A DNA stretch of 13,271 bases from an uncultured Gammaproteobacteria bacterium (GCA_903870185.1 CAIQCE010000202.1:1-13271); one strand, 5' to 3'. Positions 5,489 to 12,935 are shown, numbered from the stretch's first letter. Notes: generated by a model from the sequence alone, not told the origin. Made by a program: numbers and translations.

Positions 5489-7819
5489 ATGCGACCATCT
5501 AGTACTCGAACTGCTGCACCTGTAACACCTGCTGATAATGTTAAAGCTTTGCTAAAACTTATTAACGCCTATAGATGGCGTGTTTTTTTTAGACGTGCTA
5601 TTGGAGGAACTCCTGCCAGCGGATGGATTAATGCTCTTGAAAGCTATTTGAAAAAAAATGTCTCGAGGCCTGCTGAAATTACTTATAATGAATTTAGTAA
5701 ACATTACACTGAGGTCTCTCTTAGTGAAGATAGATTAAAACGCTATACAAGCTCCACTAATCGAGGTGCAACAATCTTAAAATCCTTTTTGGGTTTTTTT
5801 CCACCGGCTGATGGTTCTGACATGGCTAACTTCATGCAAAGCCTAATTACTCGTCCAAGAGCCGATTCAATGGATTCAACTCTTTCAACTCTTGATGGAG
5901 GCCGAACTTCAGCTATATCATCTGTGGCATCTTTTGATGCAGCTTCAGCAGTAGATGCTGCTGAAGCTGCTTCAGGGACACAACCTCCTAGACCTCCTGT
6001 TGCCTCAGCGTATGCTAGAGGAGCAGCGGCATCAATCCATGTGGGAACAGGTGCACAACCTCAAGTACAAGCTCCATCTCCATCTCCATCTCCATCTCCA
6101 TCTTCAGCTCCAGCTCCAGCTCCAGCTGATACAGAACTTGCTGCTGCTGCCGCCGCCGCTCAAGCCGCTGCAGAAGCTCAAGTTCGAGAGGTTGCTACTG
6201 TTGCCGTTGAACCACTTCCAGCTCCTTCTCCTGCTGACGCAAGTGCGGCCGGTGGGGCGAGTGGATCAGCTGATGTGTCTTCAGCTGCCATTCCAACTTC
6301 TGGCGCTGTTTTGCGTGCTGTTTCAAGTAATAATAGTTCGGTGTTCGGAGGGGAAATAGGTGCGGTGCCTGTTGATGTAGATGATACTGATAGGGATTCA
6401 AAAGCAGGCCCTAGCACTCCTACCTCTGAGCTTCCAGATTCAGAAGATGAAGCTGCGACTGAAGCTGATAATGAAACTATTGATGCGACTTGGGATTACG
6501 CTCAGTTATTGAGATTATTTGATAGATTAAAAACTCCTGCAGGTACGCCAGTGCTGAGTGTTTCAAGTATTAATAAATATTGGAAAGGTAAATCTGCTGA
6601 TGAGGCATTACTGGAATCGGATACACCTAATGATTCTGAAAAAATATCTCATTCAAGGTATAGCATTGCAGAATGGCAGGGTCTCTATAATACTATGAAA
6701 AAAGCTTCTACATTAGGTGGTGATCTTGAAGCAGCACTGCGAGATCGTGCGCAGAGAGTGGGAGTCGGAACTGTTATGGAAGTGGGATCGGCTGCGGATA
6801 TGGATTCTGCAGTAAGTGAAGATCTTGCAGCAGCATTGCAACGTCGTGCAGAGAGAGAGGCAGCGGCATTGCAACGCGTTGCAGATAAGATCGCAACAGG
6901 AACTGCCGTTGATCCACTAGCGACAAGGCCTGAAGTTGCACCTATAGGTTCACCTGCAATAACAGCAGCTCGTGCAAATTTGAGGCCTACTGCAAAGGCA
7001 GCAGGAGGTTCAGCCCCAGCAGTGAGTGCCGCTAATCCAGTGGCAGATGCTTTGGCAAAATTAAGAACTACTAGTGCAGCAGTAGGAGCAACACCTCCAG
7101 GCTCTAATCGCACCCCTGATAAAAAAGACAAATCAGCAGCAGTACCCGATGCTAGCCCAAATAGAGCTGCTCCGACTGTGAGGCATCTCTTTAGCTTAAC
7201 ACGGCTCAACAACGCACCTGCAGGCGGTGTTGCAGCACCAGCGCTGACAAATGGTACAGCTCTTCCTGTTGCAGCGGCTACTCTTGGTGCAAGTGCTACA
7301 CCTCCAGAAGAGAGAGCGGCAAGTGTGTTGAGGGAAAGGCATGGTTTACGACATATTGTGCCTGAAGCTCGTGGTGACTTTAGTTCAGCAGTATCACCCA
7401 GAGATCAGCTTTCTGGCTCTATTGAAGCTATGGGTACAGGTGCTGCTGGATTAGCTGCCGGTATGAATAGATTGAGTGCTAGAGATTTAGCGGCAGTTGG
7501 GACGACAGATACAGCTTCAGCTGATGCTGCAGCAACTGCTGTGGCGGCTAATGGAGCAGGGGCTTCACCAGCTCCAGTACCAGGCGGTATTCAGGCTCAA
7601 GCATCTGCTGCAGCTGCATCAGGAGTTAGTAATGCATTAAGTCGAGCAGGAGCAGCCCTTGCCGGGATGTTCGGTAGTAGAGCTCGAGCAGCTTCTGCAG
7701 CGGTCTCTTCCCCAGCTCCAGCTCCAGCTCCAGCTCCAGCTGCTGGACTTGAAGGTGGTTCACCTTCTCGTGTGGAGGGTGAAACTTCTGGAGTGGGTAA
7801 AAGGGCGGGAAGTCTGTAA
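5489..7819 (+). CDS. Ala/Pro/Ser-rich protein of unknown function, candidate Dot/Icm effector
   Basis: I do not recognise this 776-residue protein. The ATG at 5489 has AGGAG eight bases upstream, and an in-frame TTG at 5447 lacks such a site. Residues 13-106 form a basic, aromatic-rich domain (FFRR, GWINALESYLKKN, RGATILKSFLGFF) that also begins the next protein. Residues about 107-330 are low complexity: polyalanine, PSPSPS and PAPAPA runs, then an acidic stretch. Residues about 331-435 look globular (TWDYAQLLRLFDRL, INKYWKG, AEWQGLYNTM). Two DL.AAL..RA.R units follow, and then an Ala-rich tail with PAPAPAPAP. There is no signal peptide or clear transmembrane segment. The upstream PmrA box and the disordered build suggest a secreted effector, which is an inference. 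A housekeeping role is unlikely. Homopolymers (T8 at 5583, A8 at 5651, T7 at 5794) lie in the N-terminal domain. Confidence 0.8.
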   Translation: MRPSSTRTAAPVTPADNVKALLKLINAYRWRVFFRRAIGGTPASGWINALESYLKKNVSRPAEITYNEFSKHYTEVSLSEDRLKRYTSSTNRGATILKSFLGFFPPADGSDMANFMQSLITRPRADSMDSTLSTLDGGRTSAISSVASFDAASAVDAAEAASGTQPPRPPVASAYARGAAASIHVGTGAQPQVQAPSPSPSPSPSSAPAPAPADTELAAAAAAAQAAAEAQVREVATVAVEPLPAPSPADASAAGGASGSADVSSAAIPTSGAVLRAVSSNNSSVFGGEIGAVPVDVDDTDRDSKAGPSTPTSELPDSEDEAATEADNETIDATWDYAQLLRLFDRLKTPAGTPVLSVSSINKYWKGKSADEALLESDTPNDSEKISHSRYSIAEWQGLYNTMKKASTLGGDLEAALRDRAQRVGVGTVMEVGSAADMDSAVSEDLAAALQRRAEREAAALQRVADKIATGTAVDPLATRPEVAPIGSPAITAARANLRPTAKAAGGSAPAVSAANPVADALAKLRTTSAAVGATPPGSNRTPDKKDKSAAVPDASPNRAAPTVRHLFSLTRLNNAPAGGVAAPALTNGTALPVAAATLGASATPPEERAASVLRERHGLRHIVPEARGDFSSAVSPRDQLSGSIEAMGTGAAGLAAGMNRLSARDLAAVGTTDTASADAAATAVAANGAGASPAPVPGGIQAQASAAAASGVSNALSRAGAALAGMFGSRARAASAAVSSPAPAPAPAPAAGLEGGSPSRVEGETSGVGKRAGSL
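6074..6127 (+). repeat. Hexanucleotide tandem repeat encoding PS and PA dipeptides
   Basis: Nine 6-base units lie in frame: five CCATCT, one TCAGCT and three CCAGCT, encoding Pro-Ser then Ser-Ala/Pro-Ala dipeptides. Because the unit is six bases, copy-number change would alter length but keep the frame. Confidence 0.95.
6722..6857 (+). repeat. Diverged 37-bp internal repeat (two units, 99 bp apart)
   Basis: The segments 6722-6758 and 6821-6857 both begin GATCTT and agree at about 30 of 37 positions, encoding DLEAALRDRAQRV and DLAAALQRRAERE. A shorter third echo, EAAALQRVAD, follows directly. This suggests internal duplication of a helical unit. Confidence 0.65.
7712..7741 (+). repeat. CCAGCT x5 tandem repeat encoding PAPAPAPAPA
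   Basis: Five perfect CCAGCT units in frame near the 3' end of the Ala-rich gene encode alternating Pro-Ala. It is the same unit as in the 6110-6127 array, 1.6 kb away, which allows slippage or intragenic recombination. Confidence 0.95.
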
Positions 7820-7825
7820 GAAATA

Positions 7826-7868
7826 TGTAGTTGAGGCTGGGCTGCGTTGTGGCCCAGCCTCAACTATA
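7826..7868 (+). terminator. Long perfect hairpin after the Ala-rich gene
   Basis: TAGTTGAGGCTGGGC (7828-7842) pairs perfectly with GCCCAGCCTCAACTA (7852-7866), a 15-bp stem with a 9-base loop, extendable by G-U and U-A. It starts eight bases after the TAA at 7817-7819. What follows is AT-rich (TATAATATAAACC) but has no T-run, so it may be a weak terminator, a 3'-end stabiliser or an RNA processing site that sets the ratio of the two genes. Confidence 0.5.
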
Positions 7869-7878
7869 ATATAAACCT

Positions 7879-7884
7879 TATAAT
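7879..7884 (+). promoter_or_regulatory. Possible -10 element (TATAAT) before the second accessory gene
   Basis: A perfect TATAAT lies 24 bases upstream of the ATG at 7908, and another at 7865-7870 overlaps the hairpin foot. No good -35 is visible because the hairpin occupies that space, so an independent promoter is possible but weakly supported. The ribosome-binding site AAGGAAAG (7893-7900) is clear. Confidence 0.3.
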
Positions 7885-7907
7885 TATCAAAAAAGGAAAG
7901 TCTTCTA

Positions 7908-9776
7908 ATGCGAGCCATGACAAAAGCAGAAAGCCAAATAGCCGCTATGACACCGGCAGCAAAACTCAAAGACTTAAAAAGACGAATTGGTTTTTATAAG
8001 GCTTGGGCTATTTTCAGAAGAATATTCGGAATGGCCGGAGTTAGTCCTTGGATTAAGAGCTTAGAAAACTATTTAAAGGCTAACAACACACCTAGCTTTG
8101 AGAATTTTTTCAATGGCATATCTGATAAAACTTTATTTGCTCGCTATAAAAATGGAAGAAGTAGAGGGGCAAAAATCATTAGGTTTTTTGAGCAATATTT
8201 TTCTGTTGCGGCACTTAGATCCCCTTTAAAATCTGCTGAAAGTGGAAGTTCTAACGATACCGATGCAGATGAGGTGGTGCGTGAAATGGCTCAAGGTTCT
8301 CAGCCTGCCACTTTACCCACAGCTCTTGTTCCTGTACGCGCTGCTACAGAGCACACTGCTTCAGATTCCTCTACAAGCTTAGTGTCTGGGGCAGCTGAAG
8401 GAATTTCCCCAGAAGCAAAAGCTCTCCCTGCTGCAACAATGGCTGTTATTAAAGAAGTTACTGCTGAAGAAATCACACGTCAAAAAACTCTTGTGGCTGA
8501 AAGAGTATTGGAAAGTATTAATCGTCAAATTGAAGCTTTAAAAGCTGAAATAGTTCAAGCTAAAAATAAAATTAGAAAAGATAGCCTTTTACCTGCGCAT
8601 ATATTACTTGGAGAATTTTTCGATGAATTAAATCCCACCCAGTCTCCCAGAATAATTGAAGCTACAAAAAAGATGGTTGGTGAAATGATAGATGCCGAAG
8701 TTAAAATACAGGGAAAGGATCTATCTAAGAAAGATGTGGGTGATATAAAAGATAAATACTTAGGAGCTGTTTCCATTACAGAAAAGTCTTTAGAGGAATT
8801 AGCGTCTTATGCACCTGCCTATGGAGGAATTGCATATAAAATCGAGGCATTAGCTCGATATTTAAGGGTGAAGGATAACATTGAAACTAGAATGCCTGTA
8901 CTCGAAAGACAAAAGCGGCAAAAAGAGATCATAAAAGCAGATGCAGTAGAGGTTTTGAATGGAATTGCTAGGAAACTGGGAGAAGATCTAAAGGAAACAA
9001 AGGCTGTCATCCTAGAGGCATTGAAAAAGATGTTTCCAGAGAGAGCAGATGAGGGGTTAGAGGGTATCATTCACGGCTGGACCTATCCTATTGAGCAAGA
9101 AGGTAAATATGGTAAGCGCGAAGCAGCAGTTAAAGAAGTTGAAAAGGCTTTAAATGAGGCTGAACAAAGAGCAATAACTGTAAATTCTAATTGGGTTGAA
9201 GGGGAAGGGGTGAAGGACCTTTTGCGCGATTTAACTTATCCCGGGAGAGAGGGGCACTTAGGTTTCTTCAGAGTATTATTAACAGCACCTGAAGTTATTG
9301 AAATTTTAAAGGCTGAAATCTCTCTTCAGGAAAAGGTGGCGCCTTTTAGGTTCGGGCTTAAAGGGTTATTAAATTCTTTAAAAGATAGAAAAGAAAAGGA
9401 ATGTGTAGCTCATAGTGAAGAAGCAACAAGGAAAGGTATGAATCTCAGTTATCTGCAATTTAAAGGAAATTCCCGTGATTCTCAAAGAGAAATTCTCGAT
9501 AATACGAGGCTTTTAGTGAAGGATGAGTTATTGAAAATCAGAGGAATAACTTCAAAGTTGTCCGATGAGGAAATTTCAAAATGGGCATCTGATATTATTA
9601 GTGGAGCACCTCAAGAAGGAGCAGAGGTTATTAAATTAGGTCAGTCAATTTATGCGGAAAATGCGATGATATTGACGCTTGAAGCAGCGGGGATTGCGCG
9701 GCCAGAGTTAACTGTTTCAGGCGAAAAAGCTGATGTTGCAGATGCAAGCGCAGGCATGGGTGGGATGAGGCCTTAA
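7908..9776 (+). CDS. Helical protein of unknown function sharing the N-terminal domain of its neighbour
   Basis: I do not recognise this 622-residue protein. Residues 15-100 repeat the N-terminal domain of the preceding protein: TPA, then YKAWAIFRRIFG, PWIKSLENYLKAN, ARY and SRGAKIIRFF align with its counterparts. A Ser/Thr/Ala-rich linker follows (about 101-180). The rest is charged and predicted largely alpha-helical, with a likely coiled coil at about 185-225 (ERVLESINRQIEALKAEIVQ) and helical stretches to residue 595, then a Gly/Ala tail ending GMGGMRP. No signal peptide, transmembrane segment or known catalytic motif is visible. The ATG at 7908 follows AAGGAAAG, and an alternative ATG is at 7917. 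The gene starts 88 bases after its neighbour and is probably co-transcribed with it. Its stop abuts the relA stop. A candidate effector by association with the PmrA box; the function is unknown. Confidence 0.8.
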   Translation: MRAMTKAESQIAAMTPAAKLKDLKRRIGFYKAWAIFRRIFGMAGVSPWIKSLENYLKANNTPSFENFFNGISDKTLFARYKNGRSRGAKIIRFFEQYFSVAALRSPLKSAESGSSNDTDADEVVREMAQGSQPATLPTALVPVRAATEHTASDSSTSLVSGAAEGISPEAKALPAATMAVIKEVTAEEITRQKTLVAERVLESINRQIEALKAEIVQAKNKIRKDSLLPAHILLGEFFDELNPTQSPRIIEATKKMVGEMIDAEVKIQGKDLSKKDVGDIKDKYLGAVSITEKSLEELASYAPAYGGIAYKIEALARYLRVKDNIETRMPVLERQKRQKEIIKADAVEVLNGIARKLGEDLKETKAVILEALKKMFPERADEGLEGIIHGWTYPIEQEGKYGKREAAVKEVEKALNEAEQRAITVNSNWVEGEGVKDLLRDLTYPGREGHLGFFRVLLTAPEVIEILKAEISLQEKVAPFRFGLKGLLNSLKDRKEKECVAHSEEATRKGMNLSYLQFKGNSRDSQREILDNTRLLVKDELLKIRGITSKLSDEEISKWASDIISGAPQEGAEVIKLGQSIYAENAMILTLEAAGIARPELTVSGEKADVADASAGMGGMRP

Positions 9777-11897
9777 TCACCTCCTTCTCACCATCAACAC
9801 ATCCGGTAGATGTTTAAGTTGATTCAGCAAATCTTGAAAGCGATTTAAGTTTTCAAGTTCGACTGTGAGATCGATGAAATTTCGATTGCTACTTTTATCG
9901 GTCCGCATTTTAAAATTCAATAACACTAATTTTTCATTCGCAATCAGATTGCTGATTTCACGCGTGATGCCAGGTTTGTCAAAAGCTTCAATCAGAATAT
10001 CAATGGCATAGCGTTGAGATAATTTCAGCCCCCAACTCACACTTAAAGCGCGTTCAGGTCGTTGATGAATCGCATGCATGATATTTTGGCAATGTTCTTG
10101 ATGAATTGTGACACCTCTATCTCGAGTGATATAACCGATCACAGAATCTCCCGGAATCGGTTTGCAACAGCGTGCTAATTGAGTGTAAAGATTACCAACC
10201 CCTTCGATAATAATGCTCGATTGTTCCGGAGTTTTAGGAGTCGAAATTTTTATTTCATCTATTTGAGTTCCTGCTTTATGTGGCTCAGATTCAGGGTGTT
10301 CAATGTCCAATGCATTTAAAATCGTAGAGCATTTTAAATCCCCTGATCCTAAAGCTGCCATCAAACCTTCGACGGTTTTGAAATTAAGTTGTTTAGCGGC
10401 CTTCGCTAATTCTTGTTTGTTAATACCTTTGAGATGTGCGGTTTTTTCCCACACCTCTTCACCTTGCTCAATGTGTTCCGCCAAGCGCTGACGTTTAAAC
10501 CAAGCACTAACTTTTTGTTTGGCTCTATGGGTTTGTAAATACCCTGAATTGGGTAACAACCAATCGCGACTCGGGTGTCCATTTTTAGTCGTGACAATAT
10601 TGACTCGATCGCCAGTTTTCAAAGCATAAGTGAGCGGTACCAAAGCTCCATTGATTTTGGCGCCGCGGCAACTATGACCCAAATCAGTATGAATATGATA
10701 TGCAAAATCCAAGGGGGTGGAACCATTTTCTAAGTCGACCAAGTCCCCATTAGGGGTAAATATATAAACGTGATCATCTAATAAACTAATATTTTTTTGC
10801 CAATCTAATACGCTTCGAAGCAAATTAATTTTATTTTCATATTGGCCTTCCTCTGAACCTTCTTTGTAAAGCCAATGAGCTGCGATTCCGAGTTCCGCTT
10901 CTTTGTGCATCTCAAAGGTTCGAATTTGTATTTCCATATGGCGATCTTGAGGGCCAATAATAGCCGTATGAATGGATCGATAACCATTGGGTTTAGGATG
11001 GGCGATATAATCATCGAATTCTTGAGGGACATGAGGCCAAGTAGCATGTACGATACCTAAAACAGCATAGCAGTCTTGTAGGGTTGGAACGGTGATTCGA
11101 ACGGCGATCGCATCGTAGATTTGATCCATCGTAATCAGTTTTTTAACCAATTTTCGGTGGATGCTGTAAATATGTTTGGCTCGACCGCTGATTTCCACTG
11201 TTTTGATATGAGTAGAGCGGATCAGCACATTGAGTTTATTAATCATTTCTTGAACGAAGTTTTCTCGTTCATCGTGCCGCATCTTTAACGCTTTGAAAAT
11301 ATCCTCATAAGCCTCTCGATTGAGGTAGCGAAAACTCCAATCTTCTAATTGCCATTTTAATTGCCCTAGACCTAGTCGATTGGCTAAAGGGGCATAAATA
11401 TTCATCACCTCTTCGGCAATGCTTTCTTGTTCTTGAGTGGTCATATGGCGCAAGCTTTCTAGAACAGCTAAACGTTCCGCCAATTTGATTAATACCACCC
11501 TGAGATCACCCACGATAGCCAATAACATTTTTCTTAATATCTGAGCTTGCTCAAGTTTATGTTCATTGGATTTTTGTCCATAGGCTCGATGAATATTATC
11601 GATCAACAAAACCCCTGAAACCAATTTAAATACGGTTGGATTGAGCTCAGTCTCTAAATCTTCAGGCGATACTAATTGGCAGTAAACAGAAGGATAGAGC
11701 AGAGCGGCTACGATGGAATCTGTATCACCGTTGAGCTCTGAAAGAGATAGGGCAATCTTCAATCCCATTTCTATTGGAGATTGATGATAATAAAGATTCT
11801 TGGGGTTTGGGGAATGAATTAATCGATAAGCCTTTTCCACGAGATTGGCATCGAGCTTGGGATTAGAGAGCAGCTGTTGGAATTCAGGGTGTGTCAT
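9777..11897 (-). CDS. relA: GTP pyrophosphokinase RelA (monofunctional (p)ppGpp synthetase)
   Basis: RelA makes (p)ppGpp from ATP and GTP/GDP on ribosomes carrying uncharged tRNA. The protein is 706 residues (E. coli 744). The N-terminal hydrolase-like domain is degenerate: where Rel/SpoT have HDxxED, this has AALLYPSV (64-71), as in RelA. The synthetase domain carries GRAKHIYSIHRK (238-249) and EFDDYIAHPKPNGYRSIHT (293-311). EFDD is the acidic EXDD motif of synthetase-only RelA, whereas bifunctional enzymes have RXKD. A TGS domain follows at about 376-440, a zinc-finger/RIS domain with RCCKPIPGD and HC (576-603), and an ACT domain from about 628. The start at 11897 has no strong ribosome-binding site. 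The gene is divergent from murI and convergent with the accessory gene, stop against stop. SpoT could be confused with it, but the motif argues against that. Confidence 0.93.
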   Translation of the reverse strand: MTHPEFQQLLSNPKLDANLVEKAYRLIHSPNPKNLYYHQSPIEMGLKIALSLSELNGDTDSIVAALLYPSVYCQLVSPEDLETELNPTVFKLVSGVLLIDNIHRAYGQKSNEHKLEQAQILRKMLLAIVGDLRVVLIKLAERLAVLESLRHMTTQEQESIAEEVMNIYAPLANRLGLGQLKWQLEDWSFRYLNREAYEDIFKALKMRHDERENFVQEMINKLNVLIRSTHIKTVEISGRAKHIYSIHRKLVKKLITMDQIYDAIAVRITVPTLQDCYAVLGIVHATWPHVPQEFDDYIAHPKPNGYRSIHTAIIGPQDRHMEIQIRTFEMHKEAELGIAAHWLYKEGSEEGQYENKINLLRSVLDWQKNISLLDDHVYIFTPNGDLVDLENGSTPLDFAYHIHTDLGHSCRGAKINGALVPLTYALKTGDRVNIVTTKNGHPSRDWLLPNSGYLQTHRAKQKVSAWFKRQRLAEHIEQGEEVWEKTAHLKGINKQELAKAAKQLNFKTVEGLMAALGSGDLKCSTILNALDIEHPESEPHKAGTQIDEIKISTPKTPEQSSIIIEGVGNLYTQLARCCKPIPGDSVIGYITRDRGVTIHQEHCQNIMHAIHQRPERALSVSWGLKLSQRYAIDILIEAFDKPGITREISNLIANEKLVLLNFKMRTDKSSNRNFIDLTVELENLNRFQDLLNQLKHLPDVLMVRRR

Positions 11898-11971
11898 ATC
11901 AGACCAAATAATGCTTAACCTGTAGAGTCGTTCAGTATAAACTGCCTGAAATTCTATGGCGAGTAATTGAT
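11898..11971. promoter_or_regulatory. Divergent relA/murI promoter region
   Basis: This 74-bp gap must hold both leader regions. TATAAA at 11936-11941 is a possible -10 for murI, and TATACT on the minus strand (11939-11934) is a possible -10 for relA, so the two hexamers overlap. Neither has a convincing -35. Overlap would make the two promoters compete. This is an inference from short motifs only. Confidence 0.35.
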
Positions 11972-12805
11972 ATGGTAGAGACTGAAATTAAAGCAGAGCG
12001 TATTGGGGTTTTTGATTCTGGGGTAGGGGGTCTGACTGTTTTGAGGGCCCTGCAAGCAGAGTTGCCCCATGAATCATTTTTATATTTAGGAGATACCGCA
12101 AGGCTTCCCTACGGCACTAAGAGCCCTGAGACTGTCATCCGATATGCGAAGCAAGCGAGTGAGATTTTAATTCACCGAGGTGTGAAGCTATTAGTTGTGG
12201 CATGCAATACGGCAACGACTTTGGCCTTGGATGCGCTTCACAAAGCTTTTCCAGGAATTCCTATCATCGGAGTTCTAGAGCCGGGTGCGAGAGCCGCTTC
12301 TAGTATTTCTAAAAATGGTAATATCGCAGTGATTGCAACAGAATCCACCATCAAATCTAAAGGATATCAACGAGCCATTTTAGCGATTCGCCCAGAGGCT
12401 AAAGTCTCGACTCAGAGCTGTAGTTTGTTCGTAGCATTGGCTGAGGAAGGTTGGTTAGATGGTGAAATTACGGAAGCTATTGCTGATCGTTATCTAAAAT
12501 CTTTATTTGAAGTAGAAGACACATTAAAGCCAGATTGTTTGGTTTTAGGGTGTACTCATTTCCCTGCATTAGCGGCTTCCATTCAAAAAGTATTGGGTGA
12601 TCGAGTGAGTATTGTTGATTCAGCAAAGACAACGGCTGAAACGGTAAGGGCTGTTTTAGAGGCGCAAAATCTGAGGTCTGAGAACTTAGGGAATGGGGAT
12701 GCACAATTTTTAGTAACGGATGCTCCTGATCGATTTGCGCGTGTGGCGCAGCATTTTTTAGGGGCTAAATTGAATGAATCCGATATCGAGCTTGTGGATT
12801 TTTGA
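11972..12805 (+). CDS. murI: Glutamate racemase
   Basis: MurI converts L- to D-glutamate for the peptidoglycan stem peptide by a cofactor-independent two-cysteine mechanism. The protein is 277 residues, a normal length. The N-terminal signature IGVFDSGVGGLTVL (11-24) includes D15 and S16. The first catalytic cysteine is C78 in VVACNTATT, and the second is C194 in LGCTHFPAL. GDTARLPYGTKS (40-51) and PIIGVLEPGARAA (97-109) are also typical. The ATG at 11972 has only a weak GGCGAG upstream. The gene stands alone between relA (divergent) and the histone-like gene. With alr in the same window, both D-amino acid racemases for cell-wall synthesis are here, though in separate transcription units. Confidence 0.97.
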   Translation: MVETEIKAERIGVFDSGVGGLTVLRALQAELPHESFLYLGDTARLPYGTKSPETVIRYAKQASEILIHRGVKLLVVACNTATTLALDALHKAFPGIPIIGVLEPGARAASSISKNGNIAVIATESTIKSKGYQRAILAIRPEAKVSTQSCSLFVALAEEGWLDGEITEAIADRYLKSLFEVEDTLKPDCLVLGCTHFPALAASIQKVLGDRVSIVDSAKTTAETVRAVLEAQNLRSENLGNGDAQFLVTDAPDRFARVAQHFLGAKLNESDIELVDF

Positions 12806-12810
12806 TGGAG

Positions 12811-12826
12811 CCTGAGGGTGATCAGG
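12811..12826 (+). other. Small hairpin after murI
   Basis: CCTGA (12811-12815) and TCAGG (12822-12826) form a 5-bp stem five bases after the murI stop. It is too weak to act alone. The larger palindrome just downstream, followed by seven T (12880-12886), is the better candidate for ending murI transcription. Confidence 0.3.
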
Positions 12827-12832
12827 ACTATC

Positions 12833-12880
12833 TAATATGTAGGGTGGGCAAAGCGATAGCATGCCCACCAAACAACATAT
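12833..12880 (-). repeat. Dispersed 48-bp palindromic (REP-like) repeat, copy 2, inverted
   Basis: The reverse complement agrees with 5198-5245 at 43 of 48 bases. GGTGGGCA (12843-12850) pairs with TGCCCACC (12862-12869) across an 11-base loop. A T7 run begins 11 bases after the stem (12880-12886), so on the murI transcript this could work as an imperfect intrinsic terminator. Confidence 0.8.
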
Positions 12881-12935
12881 TTTTTTATTGAAAAAATTAG
12901 AAAAGAAGGGGATTGGTGAGATTGCCCTACATATT
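12834..12935. repeat. Possible small MITE-like element with 11-bp inverted ends
   Basis: AATATGTAGGG (12834-12844) is exactly inverted as CCCTACATATT (12925-12935), bounding about 102 bases that include the 48-bp palindrome. There is no coding capacity. Target-site duplications are not obvious. Nearby GATTGG (12911-12916) and CCAATC (12949-12954) add another overlapping inverted pair. Confidence 0.4.

Noticed and set aside
5955..6359. 134-codon Leu-rich plus-strand frame inside the Ala-rich gene
   Set aside because: It is the frame-shifted reading of the CCATCT/CCAGCT arrays (LHLHLQLQ), with no ribosome-binding site.
6685..7212. 175-codon minus-strand frame within the Ala-rich gene
   Set aside because: GCT/GCA-rich codons leave the opposite strand free of stops, and the frame has no start signals and mirrors the plus-strand repeats.
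9777..11897. SpoT/bifunctional Rel instead of RelA
   Set aside because: EFDD replaces RXKD and the hydrolase HDxxED motif is absent.
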